Shown here: piece by piece, positions 7,429-14,912 of the stretch | Numbering within the stretch: position 1 is the first letter of the stretch | Layout: each line of letters begins with the position of its first letter | Assembly: GCA_031553315.1 (NCBI GenBank) | Contig: JAVBLT010000009.1 | Coordinates: forward strand, 1-26,330 | DNA from: JAVBLT01 sp031553315 | GTDB taxonomy: Bacteria; Verrucomicrobiota; Kiritimatiellia; RFP12; DVOR01 | Direction of reading: 5' to 3' | Length of the DNA: 26,330 bases | The notes under the pieces: model-generated | Told to the model about the DNA's origin: nothing | Seen by the model: the letters and a program-made list of their open reading frames with translations, nothing else | Database searches by the model: none | Translations under genes and position numbers: made by a program

Positions 7429-9369
7429 ATGCACCGCCGGTTTCTCTGCGCGCTCGTCTTTGCCGCGGCCTGCGCGTGGCGGGGCTGGTGCGCTTCCGTC
7501 GCCGTGATTCACGGCGATCTTTCCGTGCCCGAAGGCGAGCGGCGCTTTGCCGGGGTTCTCGCCCGGCACATCGAGCGCTGGTACGCCGATCAGGGCGTGC
7601 CCTTTGATGCCGCCGACGACCGCACGCTGGGCGCCGTTCTCCGCGATAAAAAATTCGCCGTTCTCGTTTATTGCGCCCACCCCACCGCCGCCCAGCTGGC
7701 CGATTTAAAGGCCTTTTCAGCGCGCGGCGGCAAGCTTGCCGTTTTCTACTCCTCCTCTCCCGGCCTTGCCGCGCTGATGGGCGTGAAGCCGCTCGGCTAC
7801 AAAAAAGGCGCGCCCGGCGAAGGCCGCTGGTCGCAGATGTTCTTCACCGAAAAACGCCCCAAGGGCGCGCCGCTGCGCATCACCCAGACCTCCCCCAACA
7901 TCTTTGCCGCCGAACCGCTCGAAGGTTCGCAGACCGAGGTCATGGCCTGGTGGCTCAACCGCGCCGGCGAACGCACCGAAGCCGCCTGGCTGCGCGGCCC
8001 CGCCGGTTATTGGATGACCCATGTCTTCACCGGCGACGGCGATGAAGACGGCAAACGCATGTTGCTGCTCGCGATGGCCGCCGAGTCGGTCCCCGGCACG
8101 TGGCAGCAGGCCGCAAACGCCTTTTTCGCCGCCGCCGAAAAAATTCAGGCCGGTCAGCGCCTGGCCCGAGCCGTGGCCGCGCTTCCCGCCGCGCCCCGCC
8201 GCAAACAGGCCGAAAGCGCCCTGTGCGAGGCCGATGCCGCCAAAGAGCAAACCCGCAAACTTCTCACCGGAAAAGACGGTTACGCCGCCCTCATCCAGGC
8301 GCAGGGCCTGCGGCAGCGTTATTACGAGGCCTACGGCCTTTCCCAGCTCCCAAAGAGCGGCGAAATCCGCGCCGTATGGGATCATTCCGGCCAGGGGCTC
8401 TACCCGGGCGATTGGGAAAAGACCTGCCGCCTGCTTGCCGAATCGGGGATCACGGATCTCTTCGTCAACGTCGCCGGGAGCGCCTTCGCCCATTATAAAA
8501 GCACCGTGCTGCCCCGATCGGCGGTTTACGAGGCCCAGGGCGACCAGCTCGAGGCCTGCATCAAAGCCGCCCGCAAGCACGGCCTGCGCGTGCACGCCTG
8601 GATGCTCTGCTTCTCCACCGAAGGCGCCACCGCCGACCGCCTCGCCGCCTTCCGTAAAAACGGCTGGACGCTCTCCGACGAAACCGGCAAACCGCTCAAC
8701 TGGATCGATCCCGCCAGCCCCGCCGTCCGCGCCTACCTCGCCAACGCCGCCCTCGAAATGGCCACCCGGTACAAGCCCGACGGCATCCACCTTGATTTCA
8801 TCCGCTATGCCAGTTTCAACTCCGCCCTCGGCCCCGAAACCCGCAAACGCTTTGAAAGCGCCCTCAGGCGCAAGATCGCCTCCTGGCCCGCCGACGTGCA
8901 GAAAGGCGGCGACCGCGCCGCCTTCGTGCGCTGGCGCGCCGAACGCGTGACCGACGCCGTGGAGGGCATTCGCCGCCGCCTGAAGAAAGAGGCGCCCGGC
9001 GTGCTCCTCTCCACCGCCGTCTACGGCAAATACCCGTCATGCGTCGACGCCGTGGGGCAGGATTGGGAATCGTGGCTGCGCCTGGGGCTTGTGGATTACA
9101 TCCTGCCGATGAACTACTCCGAAAACCTCGAGACCTTCGATCAGTGGCTCTCGCAGCAGACGGAAAACCCCCGTTTCGCCCGAAAAGTCATTTCCGGCAT
9201 CGGCGTGACCGCCGCCGAGAGCCGCCTTGACCCCGTGCAGGTCATTGACCAGATTCGCCTCACCCGCCAGCGCGGCGCCGGCGGATTCGCCCTTTTCGAT
9301 CTCGACCTGACCCTCCGGCAGGAAATCCTGCCCGTGCTCCGCCTCGGCGTCAGCGCCAAAAAAGAGTAG
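7429..9369 (+). CDS. Secreted GHL10 (DUF187) glycoside-hydrolase-like protein
   Basis: This 646-residue protein begins with an export signal ending near WCA (residues about 19-22). Residues about 23-220 form an alpha/beta domain resembling ThuA or glutamine-amidotransferase-like folds (VLVYCAHPTAAQLADLKAF); this assignment is tentative. A helical linker (about 220-300) follows. Residues about 310-640 are a TIM barrel of the GHL10 type, with IRAVWDHSG, KHGLRVHAWMLC, PDGIHLDFIRY (450-460) with candidate catalytic Asp451 and Asp456, and VDYILPMNY. GHL10 proteins are related to glycosidases; substrates are mostly unproven, though peptidoglycan-like or amylosaccharide substrates have been proposed for relatives. 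The ATG lies 3 nt after the infA stop, with AAGG upstream. Confidence 0.82.
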   Translation: MHRRFLCALVFAAACAWRGWCASVAVIHGDLSVPEGERRFAGVLARHIERWYADQGVPFDAADDRTLGAVLRDKKFAVLVYCAHPTAAQLADLKAFSARGGKLAVFYSSSPGLAALMGVKPLGYKKGAPGEGRWSQMFFTEKRPKGAPLRITQTSPNIFAAEPLEGSQTEVMAWWLNRAGERTEAAWLRGPAGYWMTHVFTGDGDEDGKRMLLLAMAAESVPGTWQQAANAFFAAAEKIQAGQRLARAVAALPAAPRRKQAESALCEADAAKEQTRKLLTGKDGYAALIQAQGLRQRYYEAYGLSQLPKSGEIRAVWDHSGQGLYPGDWEKTCRLLAESGITDLFVNVAGSAFAHYKSTVLPRSAVYEAQGDQLEACIKAARKHGLRVHAWMLCFSTEGATADRLAAFRKNGWTLSDETGKPLNWIDPASPAVRAYLANAALEMATRYKPDGIHLDFIRYASFNSALGPETRKRFESALRRKIASWPADVQKGGDRAAFVRWRAERVTDAVEGIRRRLKKEAPGVLLSTAVYGKYPSCVDAVGQDWESWLRLGLVDYILPMNYSENLETFDQWLSQQTENPRFARKVISGIGVTAAESRLDPVQVIDQIRLTRQRGAGGFALFDLDLTLRQEILPVLRLGVSAKKE

Positions 9370-9387
9370 CGGAACAACCCTTGCTCT

Positions 9388-9439
9388 GGGAATGGAAGCA
9401 CACAGGGAAATTTATTCTCACAGGCAATAATCCATTCCC
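9388..9439. promoter_or_regulatory. Inverted repeat upstream of EF-hand gene
   Basis: GGGAATGG at 9388-9395 and CCATTCCC at 9432-9439 form a perfect 8-bp inverted repeat with a 36-nt spacer containing the AT-rich AATAAT (9426-9431). It could be an operator or mRNA hairpin in the 131-bp gap before the EF-hand gene. No convincing -35 element was seen. An 8-bp match may be chance. Confidence 0.25.
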
Positions 9440-9500
9440 GAAAACGTCTATCCGTACAACACGATGCGCAGTGCGTCGACCCCTTAGGAAGGAACCAGCA

Positions 9501-10166
9501 ATGAAACACCTGATTGTGATGGCTCTCGCCGCAATGGCGATCCCCGTTTTGGCGCAGGATGCGCCCGAACGCCCGATGCGCCAGCGCGGCGCAAACCCCC
9601 AGCAGCAGCCCGCCCTGCCCGAAGCGCTCATGAAGAAGTATGACAAAGACGGCGACGGCAAGCTCTCCCCCGAAGAACGCACCGCCATGCGCGAAGAGAT
9701 GCAGAAAGGCGCAAAAGAGCGCCGCGCCGAGCTCTTCAAGACCATGGATAAAGACGGCGACGGCAAAGTCACCCTCGAAGAATTCCTCGCCGCCCAGCCC
9801 GCCGCCCCCATGCCCCCCCGCGAAGGCATGCCCGACCGCCCAAAGCCTCCCGTGAACGAGCAGACGAAAAAATTTGATAAAGACGGCGACGGCACGTTTT
9901 CCGATGCCGAGCGCGCCGCCATGCGCGCCGAGCTCAACAAAGAGCGCGGCGCCCGCCGCTTCTCGGTGATGGATAAGGAAAAGAAGGGCTACATCACCCT
10001 CGAGGAATTCAGCGCCCCCCCCGCCATCCCCGAAGGCATCGGCCCGGCCCGCCCCGGTGCGCCCGGCGCCCGCCGCGCCCGCGGTCCCCGCCCCGACATG
10101 CCGATGATGGAGCTGCCCAAACCCCAGCCCGCCGCCCCCCAGCCCCCGGCGGCCCCCGCTGAATAA
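9501..10166 (+). CDS. Secreted EF-hand protein with two duplicated EF-hand pairs
   Basis: The 221-residue product has a signal peptide (likely cleaved after LAQ, about residue 19). It has three canonical EF-hand loops starting at Asp48, Asp83 and Asp126, each with the DKDGDG core and Glu at position 12 (E59, E94, E137). A fourth loop at 158-169 (DKEKKGYITLEE) lacks the Asp at position 5 and is degenerate. The arrangement reads as a duplication of one pair. The rest is rich in Pro, Ala and Arg, especially the C-terminal tail from about 173. The start at 9501 is set by AGGAAGGA at 9486-9493, rather than the in-frame ATG at 9381 that lacks a signal peptide. It is monocistronic and followed by a terminator. 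The role, perhaps periplasmic Ca2+ binding, is inferred. Confidence 0.85.
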   Translation: MKHLIVMALAAMAIPVLAQDAPERPMRQRGANPQQQPALPEALMKKYDKDGDGKLSPEERTAMREEMQKGAKERRAELFKTMDKDGDGKVTLEEFLAAQPAAPMPPREGMPDRPKPPVNEQTKKFDKDGDGTFSDAERAAMRAELNKERGARRFSVMDKEKKGYITLEEFSAPPAIPEGIGPARPGAPGARRARGPRPDMPMMELPKPQPAAPQPPAAPAE

Positions 10167-10185
10167 GGTTTGCGGATTGAGTGTG

Positions 10186-10223
10186 AAAAAGCGCGCGACC
10201 CCTTGTGGCCGCGCGCTTTTTTT
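10186..10223 (+). terminator. Rho-independent terminator after EF-hand gene
   Basis: GCGCGCG at 10191-10197 pairs with CGCGCGC at 10210-10216; the A-run before and the T-run after (10217-10223) extend the stem and provide the U-tract. It begins 20 nt after the EF-hand gene stop and separates it from topA. Confidence 0.85.
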
Positions 10224-10266
10224 ACTCGCCCCAACCGATGGAAAAGCATCTGTCAGGAAAAAAGAA

Positions 10267-10295
10267 TTGCCCTTTCTCTTCAAATCTGCTATTCC
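10267..10295 (+). promoter_or_regulatory. Weak candidate promoter for topA
   Basis: TTGCCC at 10267-10272 and TATTCC at 10290-10295 with a 17-nt spacer lie 63 nt before the topA ATG. The -10 match is poor. The terminator upstream implies that a topA promoter lies somewhere between 10224 and 10358. Confidence 0.3.
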
Positions 10296-10358
10296 TTTTC
10301 GCCGTTTTACCGCCGTTCTCTGGAGCAAACGGCCTATACAGAATTGAGGCAGACCGAA

Positions 10359-12995
10359 ATGTCGAAAAACCTGGTTATTGTGGAATCGCCTGCCAAGGCA
10401 AAAACAATCGGCAAGATTCTCGGCGAAGACTATATCGTCAAGTCTTCCGTCGGGCATATCCGCGATTTGCCCGAGCGCTCGCTCGGTGTGGACGTGGAGC
10501 ACGGATTCGCGCCGAAATACGTGGTCGCGACCGGCAAGGCCAAAGTCATCGGCGACCTCCAGAAAAGCGCCAAAGGCGTCGACGCCGTCTACCTTGCGCC
10601 CGACCCTGACCGGGAAGGGGAAGCCATTGCCTGGCATTTGCGCGAAGTGCTCGAACCCGTGGCCAAAGGCGTGCCCTTTTTCCGCGTGCAGTACAACGAA
10701 ATCACGCCCCGCGCGGTGAAGGAAGCCTTCGACAATCCCAGCGAAATCAACATGGAGCGCGTCAACGCCCAGCAGGCCCGCCGCGTGCTCGACCGCCTTG
10801 TGGGCTACAAAGTGAGCCCGCTGCTGTGGCGCCAGGTCAAAAAAGGCCTCAGCGCGGGTCGCGTGCAATCCGTCGCCCTCCGCCTGGTGTGCGAACGCGA
10901 ACGCGAAATCCTCGGCTTTGTGGCCGAACCCTACTGGGTCATGGGCGCCGTCCTTAAAAAGGGCGCCTCGGAATTTGAAGTGAAGCTCGCGAAGATCGAC
11001 GGTGAAAAGCCTCAAATCACCACCGATTCCGCCGCCCGCGCCGTGTTGACCGAGCTCGAAGGCCGTTCGCTTGCCGTGAGCGATGTGCGCATCGTCGAAA
11101 AACAGCGCCGCCCGCTTCCCCCCTTCATCACCTCGACCCTGCAGCAGGCCGCCTCCAGCGTCTGCGGTTTCTCCCCCAGCCGCACCATGAGCCTCGCGCA
11201 GAGCCTCTATGAAGGCGTCGACTTCGGCGGAGCGACCACCGGTCTCATCACCTACATGCGTACCGACTCCACCGCCGTGGCCCGCGATGCCCAGGAAATG
11301 ACCGCCGCTTACATTTCCAGGCAGTTTGGCGACGCTTTCCGCCCTGAAAAGTTCAACGTTTACCGCAACCGCGAAAACGCCCAGGGCGCCCACGAAGCCA
11401 TTCGCCCCACCGATGTGGCCCGCACCCCCGAGAGCCTGAAGAAGGTGCTCAAACCCGCCGAGTATCGCCTTTACGACCTCATTTGGCGCCGTTTCGTGGC
11501 CAGCCAGATGACGCCGGCCCGCATTTCCCAGCGCACCGTCGAGATCGCCTCCCGGCCGCCGCCCGCCCAGGCGCACAGCTACCGTTTCACCGCCACCGCC
11601 TCCGAAGTGCTCTTCGAAGGCTTCCTCAAAGTGATGGCGCTCGACATCCGCAAAAAGAAGCCCGAGCGCGACGACGACGCCTCCCCGGAAAATGAAGACG
11701 AGGTCGAGGCGCTCCCCATCGTCGCCGTCGGCGATTCCGTCAATCTCGTGAACTGGCTCAGCGAACGCAAGGAAACCAAGCCCCCCTCGCGCTACAGCGA
11801 AGCCTCCCTCATCCGCGCCCTTGAGGCCGACGGCGTGGGCCGCCCCAGCACCTACGCCTCCATCATCGAAACGCTCGATTCCCGCAAATACATCAAGCGC
11901 GAGAACCGCCAGATCGCCCCGATGGAAATCGGCTTCAAAGTCAACGACCTGCTTGTGGGCAAGCTCGGCGAACTTTTCGACGTGGGCTTCACAGCCGAAA
12001 TGGAAGAAAAGCTCGATAACGTGGAAGAAGGCAACGCCGACTGGACCCAGATGCTCGCCGAATTCTACACCCGGTTCGCCCAATGGCTCGACCGCAGCAA
12101 AGAACCCCCCGCCGACCAGAGCCGCGTGACCGCCGTGCTCGACCTTCTCGGCCGGGTTCAAAACTGGGCCCCCGCCGTCAAACTCGGCAAACGCACCTTC
12201 GACGACCGCAAATTCGTCGCCTCCGTGCTCGACCAGTGCCAGGAAGGCAAAAAAGCCGTCTCCGAAAAACAGCTCGAATCGCTCGTGAAAATGGCGATCC
12301 GCTACCGCGACCAAACCCCCGGCGTTCTCGAAAGCCTCACCGCCCTCGGCTTTGCCGGCCTGATCGAAACCGACACCTCCGGCCCTTCCGACGCCGCGAT
12401 CCGCCGGCGTTTCGAGCTGCTTGAACCCGTGCCCTTGGGCGACAGCGAGAAAACCTTCCTCGAATCGCTCCGCAAACAAGTGGAATCGGGCCGCCGCCTT
12501 ACCCCCGCCCAGCTCCAGGCCCTTGACCGCATGCTCCTGCGCAACGCCCCCGCCATCGAAGGCTTCGGGACCCAAACCGCCGACCTCGGCCTTTCCGAAG
12601 CCGAAGCCGCCATCATCCAGGCGCCCGAAACCGCCGACCCCCAAAGCACCGATCTGCTTGAAGCCATGAGCCACGTGACCCAGTGGGCCCCGCCCGCCAT
12701 GGTCGGCAAGCGAGAGTATAACGACGAAGCCTTCTTCAACAGCCTTCAGTCGCAATACACCCGCAAACGCGTGCTCTCCCCCCGCCAGCTCGCCGCCCTC
12801 AGCCACATGACGGCCAAATACGCCGCCCAAATCCCTTCCTTCGACGCGCTAGCCAAGCGCTACGGAATCAAACTGCGCCCGGCCAAGCCGGAAAAAACCG
12901 CCGAAAAACCCGGCGATGAACCGGTCGAAACACCCAAAACCGCCCGGCCCCGGAAACGTGCCGGCCAAGAGAAGCAAAAAGGAGAGAGCCAATGA
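10359..12995 (+). CDS. topA: DNA topoisomerase I with three-repeat C-terminal extension
   Basis: TopA relaxes negative supercoils by a type IA single-strand passage. The 878-residue product has the TOPRIM domain with VIVESPAKAKTIGK (Glu9) and DPDREGE (Asp82, Asp84, Glu86), the RVNAQQARRVLDRLVGY region, and the catalytic TGLITYMRTDST with Tyr299 and Arg301. The core ends near residue 590. Instead of the usual C4 zinc ribbons (no CxxC motif anywhere), residues about 593-845 hold three related helical repeats, and the tail (about 845-878) is Lys/Arg/Pro-rich. The ATG at 10359 aligns with TopA N-termini and has GAGG at 10346-10349; the longer frame to 10170 runs through the upstream terminator. 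The stop overlaps the next start (ATGA). Confidence 0.95.
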   Translation: MSKNLVIVESPAKAKTIGKILGEDYIVKSSVGHIRDLPERSLGVDVEHGFAPKYVVATGKAKVIGDLQKSAKGVDAVYLAPDPDREGEAIAWHLREVLEPVAKGVPFFRVQYNEITPRAVKEAFDNPSEINMERVNAQQARRVLDRLVGYKVSPLLWRQVKKGLSAGRVQSVALRLVCEREREILGFVAEPYWVMGAVLKKGASEFEVKLAKIDGEKPQITTDSAARAVLTELEGRSLAVSDVRIVEKQRRPLPPFITSTLQQAASSVCGFSPSRTMSLAQSLYEGVDFGGATTGLITYMRTDSTAVARDAQEMTAAYISRQFGDAFRPEKFNVYRNRENAQGAHEAIRPTDVARTPESLKKVLKPAEYRLYDLIWRRFVASQMTPARISQRTVEIASRPPPAQAHSYRFTATASEVLFEGFLKVMALDIRKKKPERDDDASPENEDEVEALPIVAVGDSVNLVNWLSERKETKPPSRYSEASLIRALEADGVGRPSTYASIIETLDSRKYIKRENRQIAPMEIGFKVNDLLVGKLGELFDVGFTAEMEEKLDNVEEGNADWTQMLAEFYTRFAQWLDRSKEPPADQSRVTAVLDLLGRVQNWAPAVKLGKRTFDDRKFVASVLDQCQEGKKAVSEKQLESLVKMAIRYRDQTPGVLESLTALGFAGLIETDTSGPSDAAIRRRFELLEPVPLGDSEKTFLESLRKQVESGRRLTPAQLQALDRMLLRNAPAIEGFGTQTADLGLSEAEAAIIQAPETADPQSTDLLEAMSHVTQWAPPAMVGKREYNDEAFFNSLQSQYTRKRVLSPRQLAALSHMTAKYAAQIPSFDALAKRYGIKLRPAKPEKTAEKPGDEPVETPKTARPRKRAGQEKQKGESQ

Positions 12996-13660
12996 GTGAC
13001 CCCATCGCACGCGGAATCGTGATTGAAGCCGACGCCGTTCTGTTCAACAGCCTCGAAACCGCCGCCGCCGCCATGAGTGAAAAGCTCGAGAAAGTCGGCA
13101 TCAAAGCCGATGCGTTCACCTTCCTGCGCACCGTTTTCGGTTCCTCCTTCAAAAAAGGATTCGAAACCCTCGAACCCGCCTACGACAAGCGCGACATCAT
13201 GCACGAGCTCGCCGCCGAAGCCAAAGCCGCCTGGCTCGCCGGCCTTCAGCAAAACGCCTCCATGGGCGACGCCTTCACCGCCTTCACCCGCGCCGCCTTC
13301 GCCGAAAACCTCCAGATCGTGCTCCTCACCCGCCTGCATCCCGATGTGCTCGAAGAACTCTTCGCTCCGATCGCCGCCGAAGGCAGCCTCCTTGTTGTGG
13401 CCGATTCCGGCGAGACCATCGGCGCCGTCACCCCCGACAACTGGCGCAAAGCCCTCAGCCGCGCCAACCTCGCCCCCCAAAACGCCGTCGGCCTCTGCGC
13501 CTCCGGTTCCTCCATGCGCGGCGCCCTCACCGTGGGGATGCACAGCGTGGTGATTCTCGACCCGCTCGTGGCGTTTGAAGATTGCGGCGGATCCGATCTC
13601 ATGGCCGAAAGCCTCTCCCCCGCCCTCATCCCCGCCGCCCTCCGAATGCTCAAGGTGTAA
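12992..13660 (+). CDS. Degenerate HAD-like protein, probably not a phosphatase
   Basis: The 222-residue product aligns along its length with beta-phosphoglucomutase/phosphatase-type HAD proteins. It has a cap-like helical insert (about 20-100), motif II Thr113 (IVLLTR), motif III Lys153 (NWRKAL), and a late GMHSVVI strand. The catalytic motif I, normally DxDG, reads EADAVLFNS: the nucleophile Asp is Glu12, while Asp14 remains. Motif IV, normally DD or DS-rich, is CASGSSMRG (169-177) without acidic residues. Loss of both suggests a non-catalytic, perhaps regulatory, protein. It overlaps topA by 4 nt with AAGGAGAG upstream, so its dose follows TopA. Its partner is unknown, and the HAD assignment is by pattern only. 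Confidence 0.7.
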   Translation: MSDPIARGIVIEADAVLFNSLETAAAAMSEKLEKVGIKADAFTFLRTVFGSSFKKGFETLEPAYDKRDIMHELAAEAKAAWLAGLQQNASMGDAFTAFTRAAFAENLQIVLLTRLHPDVLEELFAPIAAEGSLLVVADSGETIGAVTPDNWRKALSRANLAPQNAVGLCASGSSMRGALTVGMHSVVILDPLVAFEDCGGSDLMAESLSPALIPAALRMLKV

Positions 13661-13676
13661 TTTCTGAGGATTTAAC

Positions 13677-13705
13677 TTGATTTTTGAGCCTGTTTGGGAA
13701 ATACT
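13677..13705 (+). promoter_or_regulatory. Candidate promoter for hisG
   Basis: TTGATT at 13677-13682 and AATACT at 13700-13705 are spaced 17 nt and lie about 36 nt before the hisG ATG. Matches to the consensus are 4 of 6 in each element. The HAD-like gene ends at 13660 without an obvious terminator, so read-through into hisG is also possible. Confidence 0.4.
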
Positions 13706-13741
13706 ACGCCAATTCAGCAGGCACATGAGGTTTTACAGGTT

Positions 13742-14611
13742 ATGACACTTACACTTGGTTTGCCCAAAGGCAGTTTGCAGGAAGCCACCTTCGCCATGAT
13801 GCGCAAGGCCGGGTTTTCCATATCGTGCGGTTCGCGCTCCTATGTGCCCTGCGTAGACGATCCCGAATTGAAGTGCCGCCTGATCCGCCCGCAGGAAATC
13901 GCCCGCTATGTGGAGCTCGGCCTGCTTGATGCCGGCATCACCGGTTACGACTGGATCTACGAAAACAATGCCGACGTGGTCGAAATCTCCCAGATGTGCT
14001 ACTCCAAAGCCACCTCCAACCCCGTCCGCTGGGTGGTGGCCGTGCCCAACGATTCCCCCATCACGACCGCCAAAGACCTCGAAGGCAAGCGCATCGCCAC
14101 CGAAGCCGTCGGCATTGCCCGCCGCTACCTCGAGCAGCACGGCGTGAAGGCCGAAGTGGAATTTTCCTGGGGCGCCACCGAAGTGAAAGCCCCCGAATTG
14201 GTCGACGCCATCATCGAGCTGACCGAAACCGGTTCCTCCCTGCGCGCCAACAACCTGCGCATCATCGATACCGTCCTCACCTCGACCACCCGCCTCGTGG
14301 CCAACAAAGCCGCCTGCGCCGACCCCGAAAAGAAGCGCAAGATCGACCAGATCGCCCTGCTTCTCGAAGGCGCCCTTGCCGCCACGACCCGCGTGTTGCT
14401 CAAGATGAACGCCCCCGCGGCCAGCGTGGGGACCATCGCCGGGATCCTTCCCGCCCTTCACGCGCCGACCGTCAACACGGTCAACGACGCCGGCTGGGTG
14501 GCGATTGAGACCGTCGTCAGCGAAGACGTCGTACGCGACATCATCCCCCGCCTGCGTGAAGCCGGCGCTCAGGGAATCATTGAATTGTCGCTCAATAAAG
14601 TGATTTTTTAA
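13742..14611 (+). CDS. hisG: ATP phosphoribosyltransferase, long form
   Basis: HisG joins ATP and PRPP to phosphoribosyl-ATP, the committed first step of histidine synthesis. The 289-residue product is the long form, with the C-terminal ACT-like regulatory domain (about 210-289) that mediates histidine feedback. Visible motifs are the N-terminal TLGLPKGSL, the GLLDAGITGYDW loop, and the PRPP-binding ELTETGSSLRANNLRIID (about 159-176) followed by STTRLVANK. The start at 13742 aligns with HisG N-termini; the in-frame ATG at 13694 adds 16 residues that look like untranslated leader. Other his genes are not adjacent. The gene is followed after 23 nt by the mS38-like gene. Confidence 0.95.
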   Translation: MTLTLGLPKGSLQEATFAMMRKAGFSISCGSRSYVPCVDDPELKCRLIRPQEIARYVELGLLDAGITGYDWIYENNADVVEISQMCYSKATSNPVRWVVAVPNDSPITTAKDLEGKRIATEAVGIARRYLEQHGVKAEVEFSWGATEVKAPELVDAIIELTETGSSLRANNLRIIDTVLTSTTRLVANKAACADPEKKRKIDQIALLLEGALAATTRVLLKMNAPAASVGTIAGILPALHAPTVNTVNDAGWVAIETVVSEDVVRDIIPRLREAGAQGIIELSLNKVIF

Positions 14612-14622
14612 CACACCAGAAC

Positions 14623-14628
14623 GAGGAG
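14623..14628 (+). promoter_or_regulatory. Ribosome binding site that sets a GTG start
   Basis: GAGGAG at 14623-14628 stands 6 nt before GTG at 14635, with no ATG closer. It is one of the strongest Shine-Dalgarno matches in the window and supports translation of the 28-codon mS38-like gene. Confidence 0.75.
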
Positions 14629-14634
14629 AAAACC

Positions 14635-14721
14635 GTGGGTTCGATCAAGAAAAAGCGTCGGGCGAAAATGGCGAAGCACAAATACCGCAAACGCCTGAAG
14701 TCCAACCGTCATAAGAAGTAA
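14635..14721 (+). CDS. COX24/AURKAIP1 (mS38)-like mini-protein
   Basis: GTG at 14635 opens a 28-codon frame ending in TAA at 14721, with a strong ribosome site 6 nt upstream. The peptide is almost entirely basic, with KKKRRAKMAKHKYRKRLK in the middle and RHKK at the end. This matches the short C-terminal domain shared by yeast COX24 and mammalian AURKAIP1, the mitoribosomal small-subunit protein mS38, and small bacterial COX24-domain proteins. A ribosome-associated role is therefore likely. It is too short for routine gene callers. It follows hisG by 23 nt and is closed by a terminator, so it probably shares the hisG transcript. The main uncertainty is whether it is expressed separately. Confidence 0.8.
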   Translation: MGSIKKKRRAKMAKHKYRKRLKSNRHKK

Positions 14722-14754
14722 GCCTTCTTTTTCGCGTGATGCTAGCGCGAAGCG

Positions 14755-14796
14755 AAACCGCCGGAAGCTCCATGCCTCCGGCGGTTTTCGTTTTTT
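14755..14796 (+). terminator. Rho-independent terminator after hisG and mS38-like gene
   Basis: AAACCGCCGGA at 14755-14765 pairs perfectly with TCCGGCGGTTT at 14777-14787, followed by a T-run to 14796. It separates the his/mS38 transcript from the glycan operon. Confidence 0.9.
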
Positions 14797-14912
14797 CAGG
14801 TCAGGAAAGGTGCGTTCCGCGCAATACAGTAAACGAAGCGGGGTGTTTCCTTTGCTTGCCGGAAGAAAGGGGCTTTGTTAATCTCCTCATCAAAGCGAGA
14901 GGTGTTGTTGCC

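Noticed and set aside
9388..9439. The 8-bp inverted repeat as a transcription terminator for the GHL10 gene
   Set aside because: The loop is too long (36 nt) and there is no T-run after it. It is listed only as a possible regulatory site.
9381..9500. Longer start for the EF-hand gene at 9381
   Set aside because: The added 40 residues would hide the signal peptide, and the best ribosome site is next to 9501.
10170..10358. Longer start for topA at 10170
   Set aside because: The extension runs through the terminator at 10186-10223, and topoisomerase I alignment begins at 10359.
9141..12830. Very long minus-strand open frame (1229 codons) antisense to topA
   Set aside because: It lies opposite topA and the EF-hand gene, is dominated by Gly, His, Phe and Glu runs, and matches no known domain. 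Strong third-position C bias in the real genes removes stop codons from the opposite strand.
14736..14912. Longer start for the beta-helix gene at 14736
   Set aside because: It runs back through the terminator at 14755-14796 and would put 59 residues before the signal peptide.
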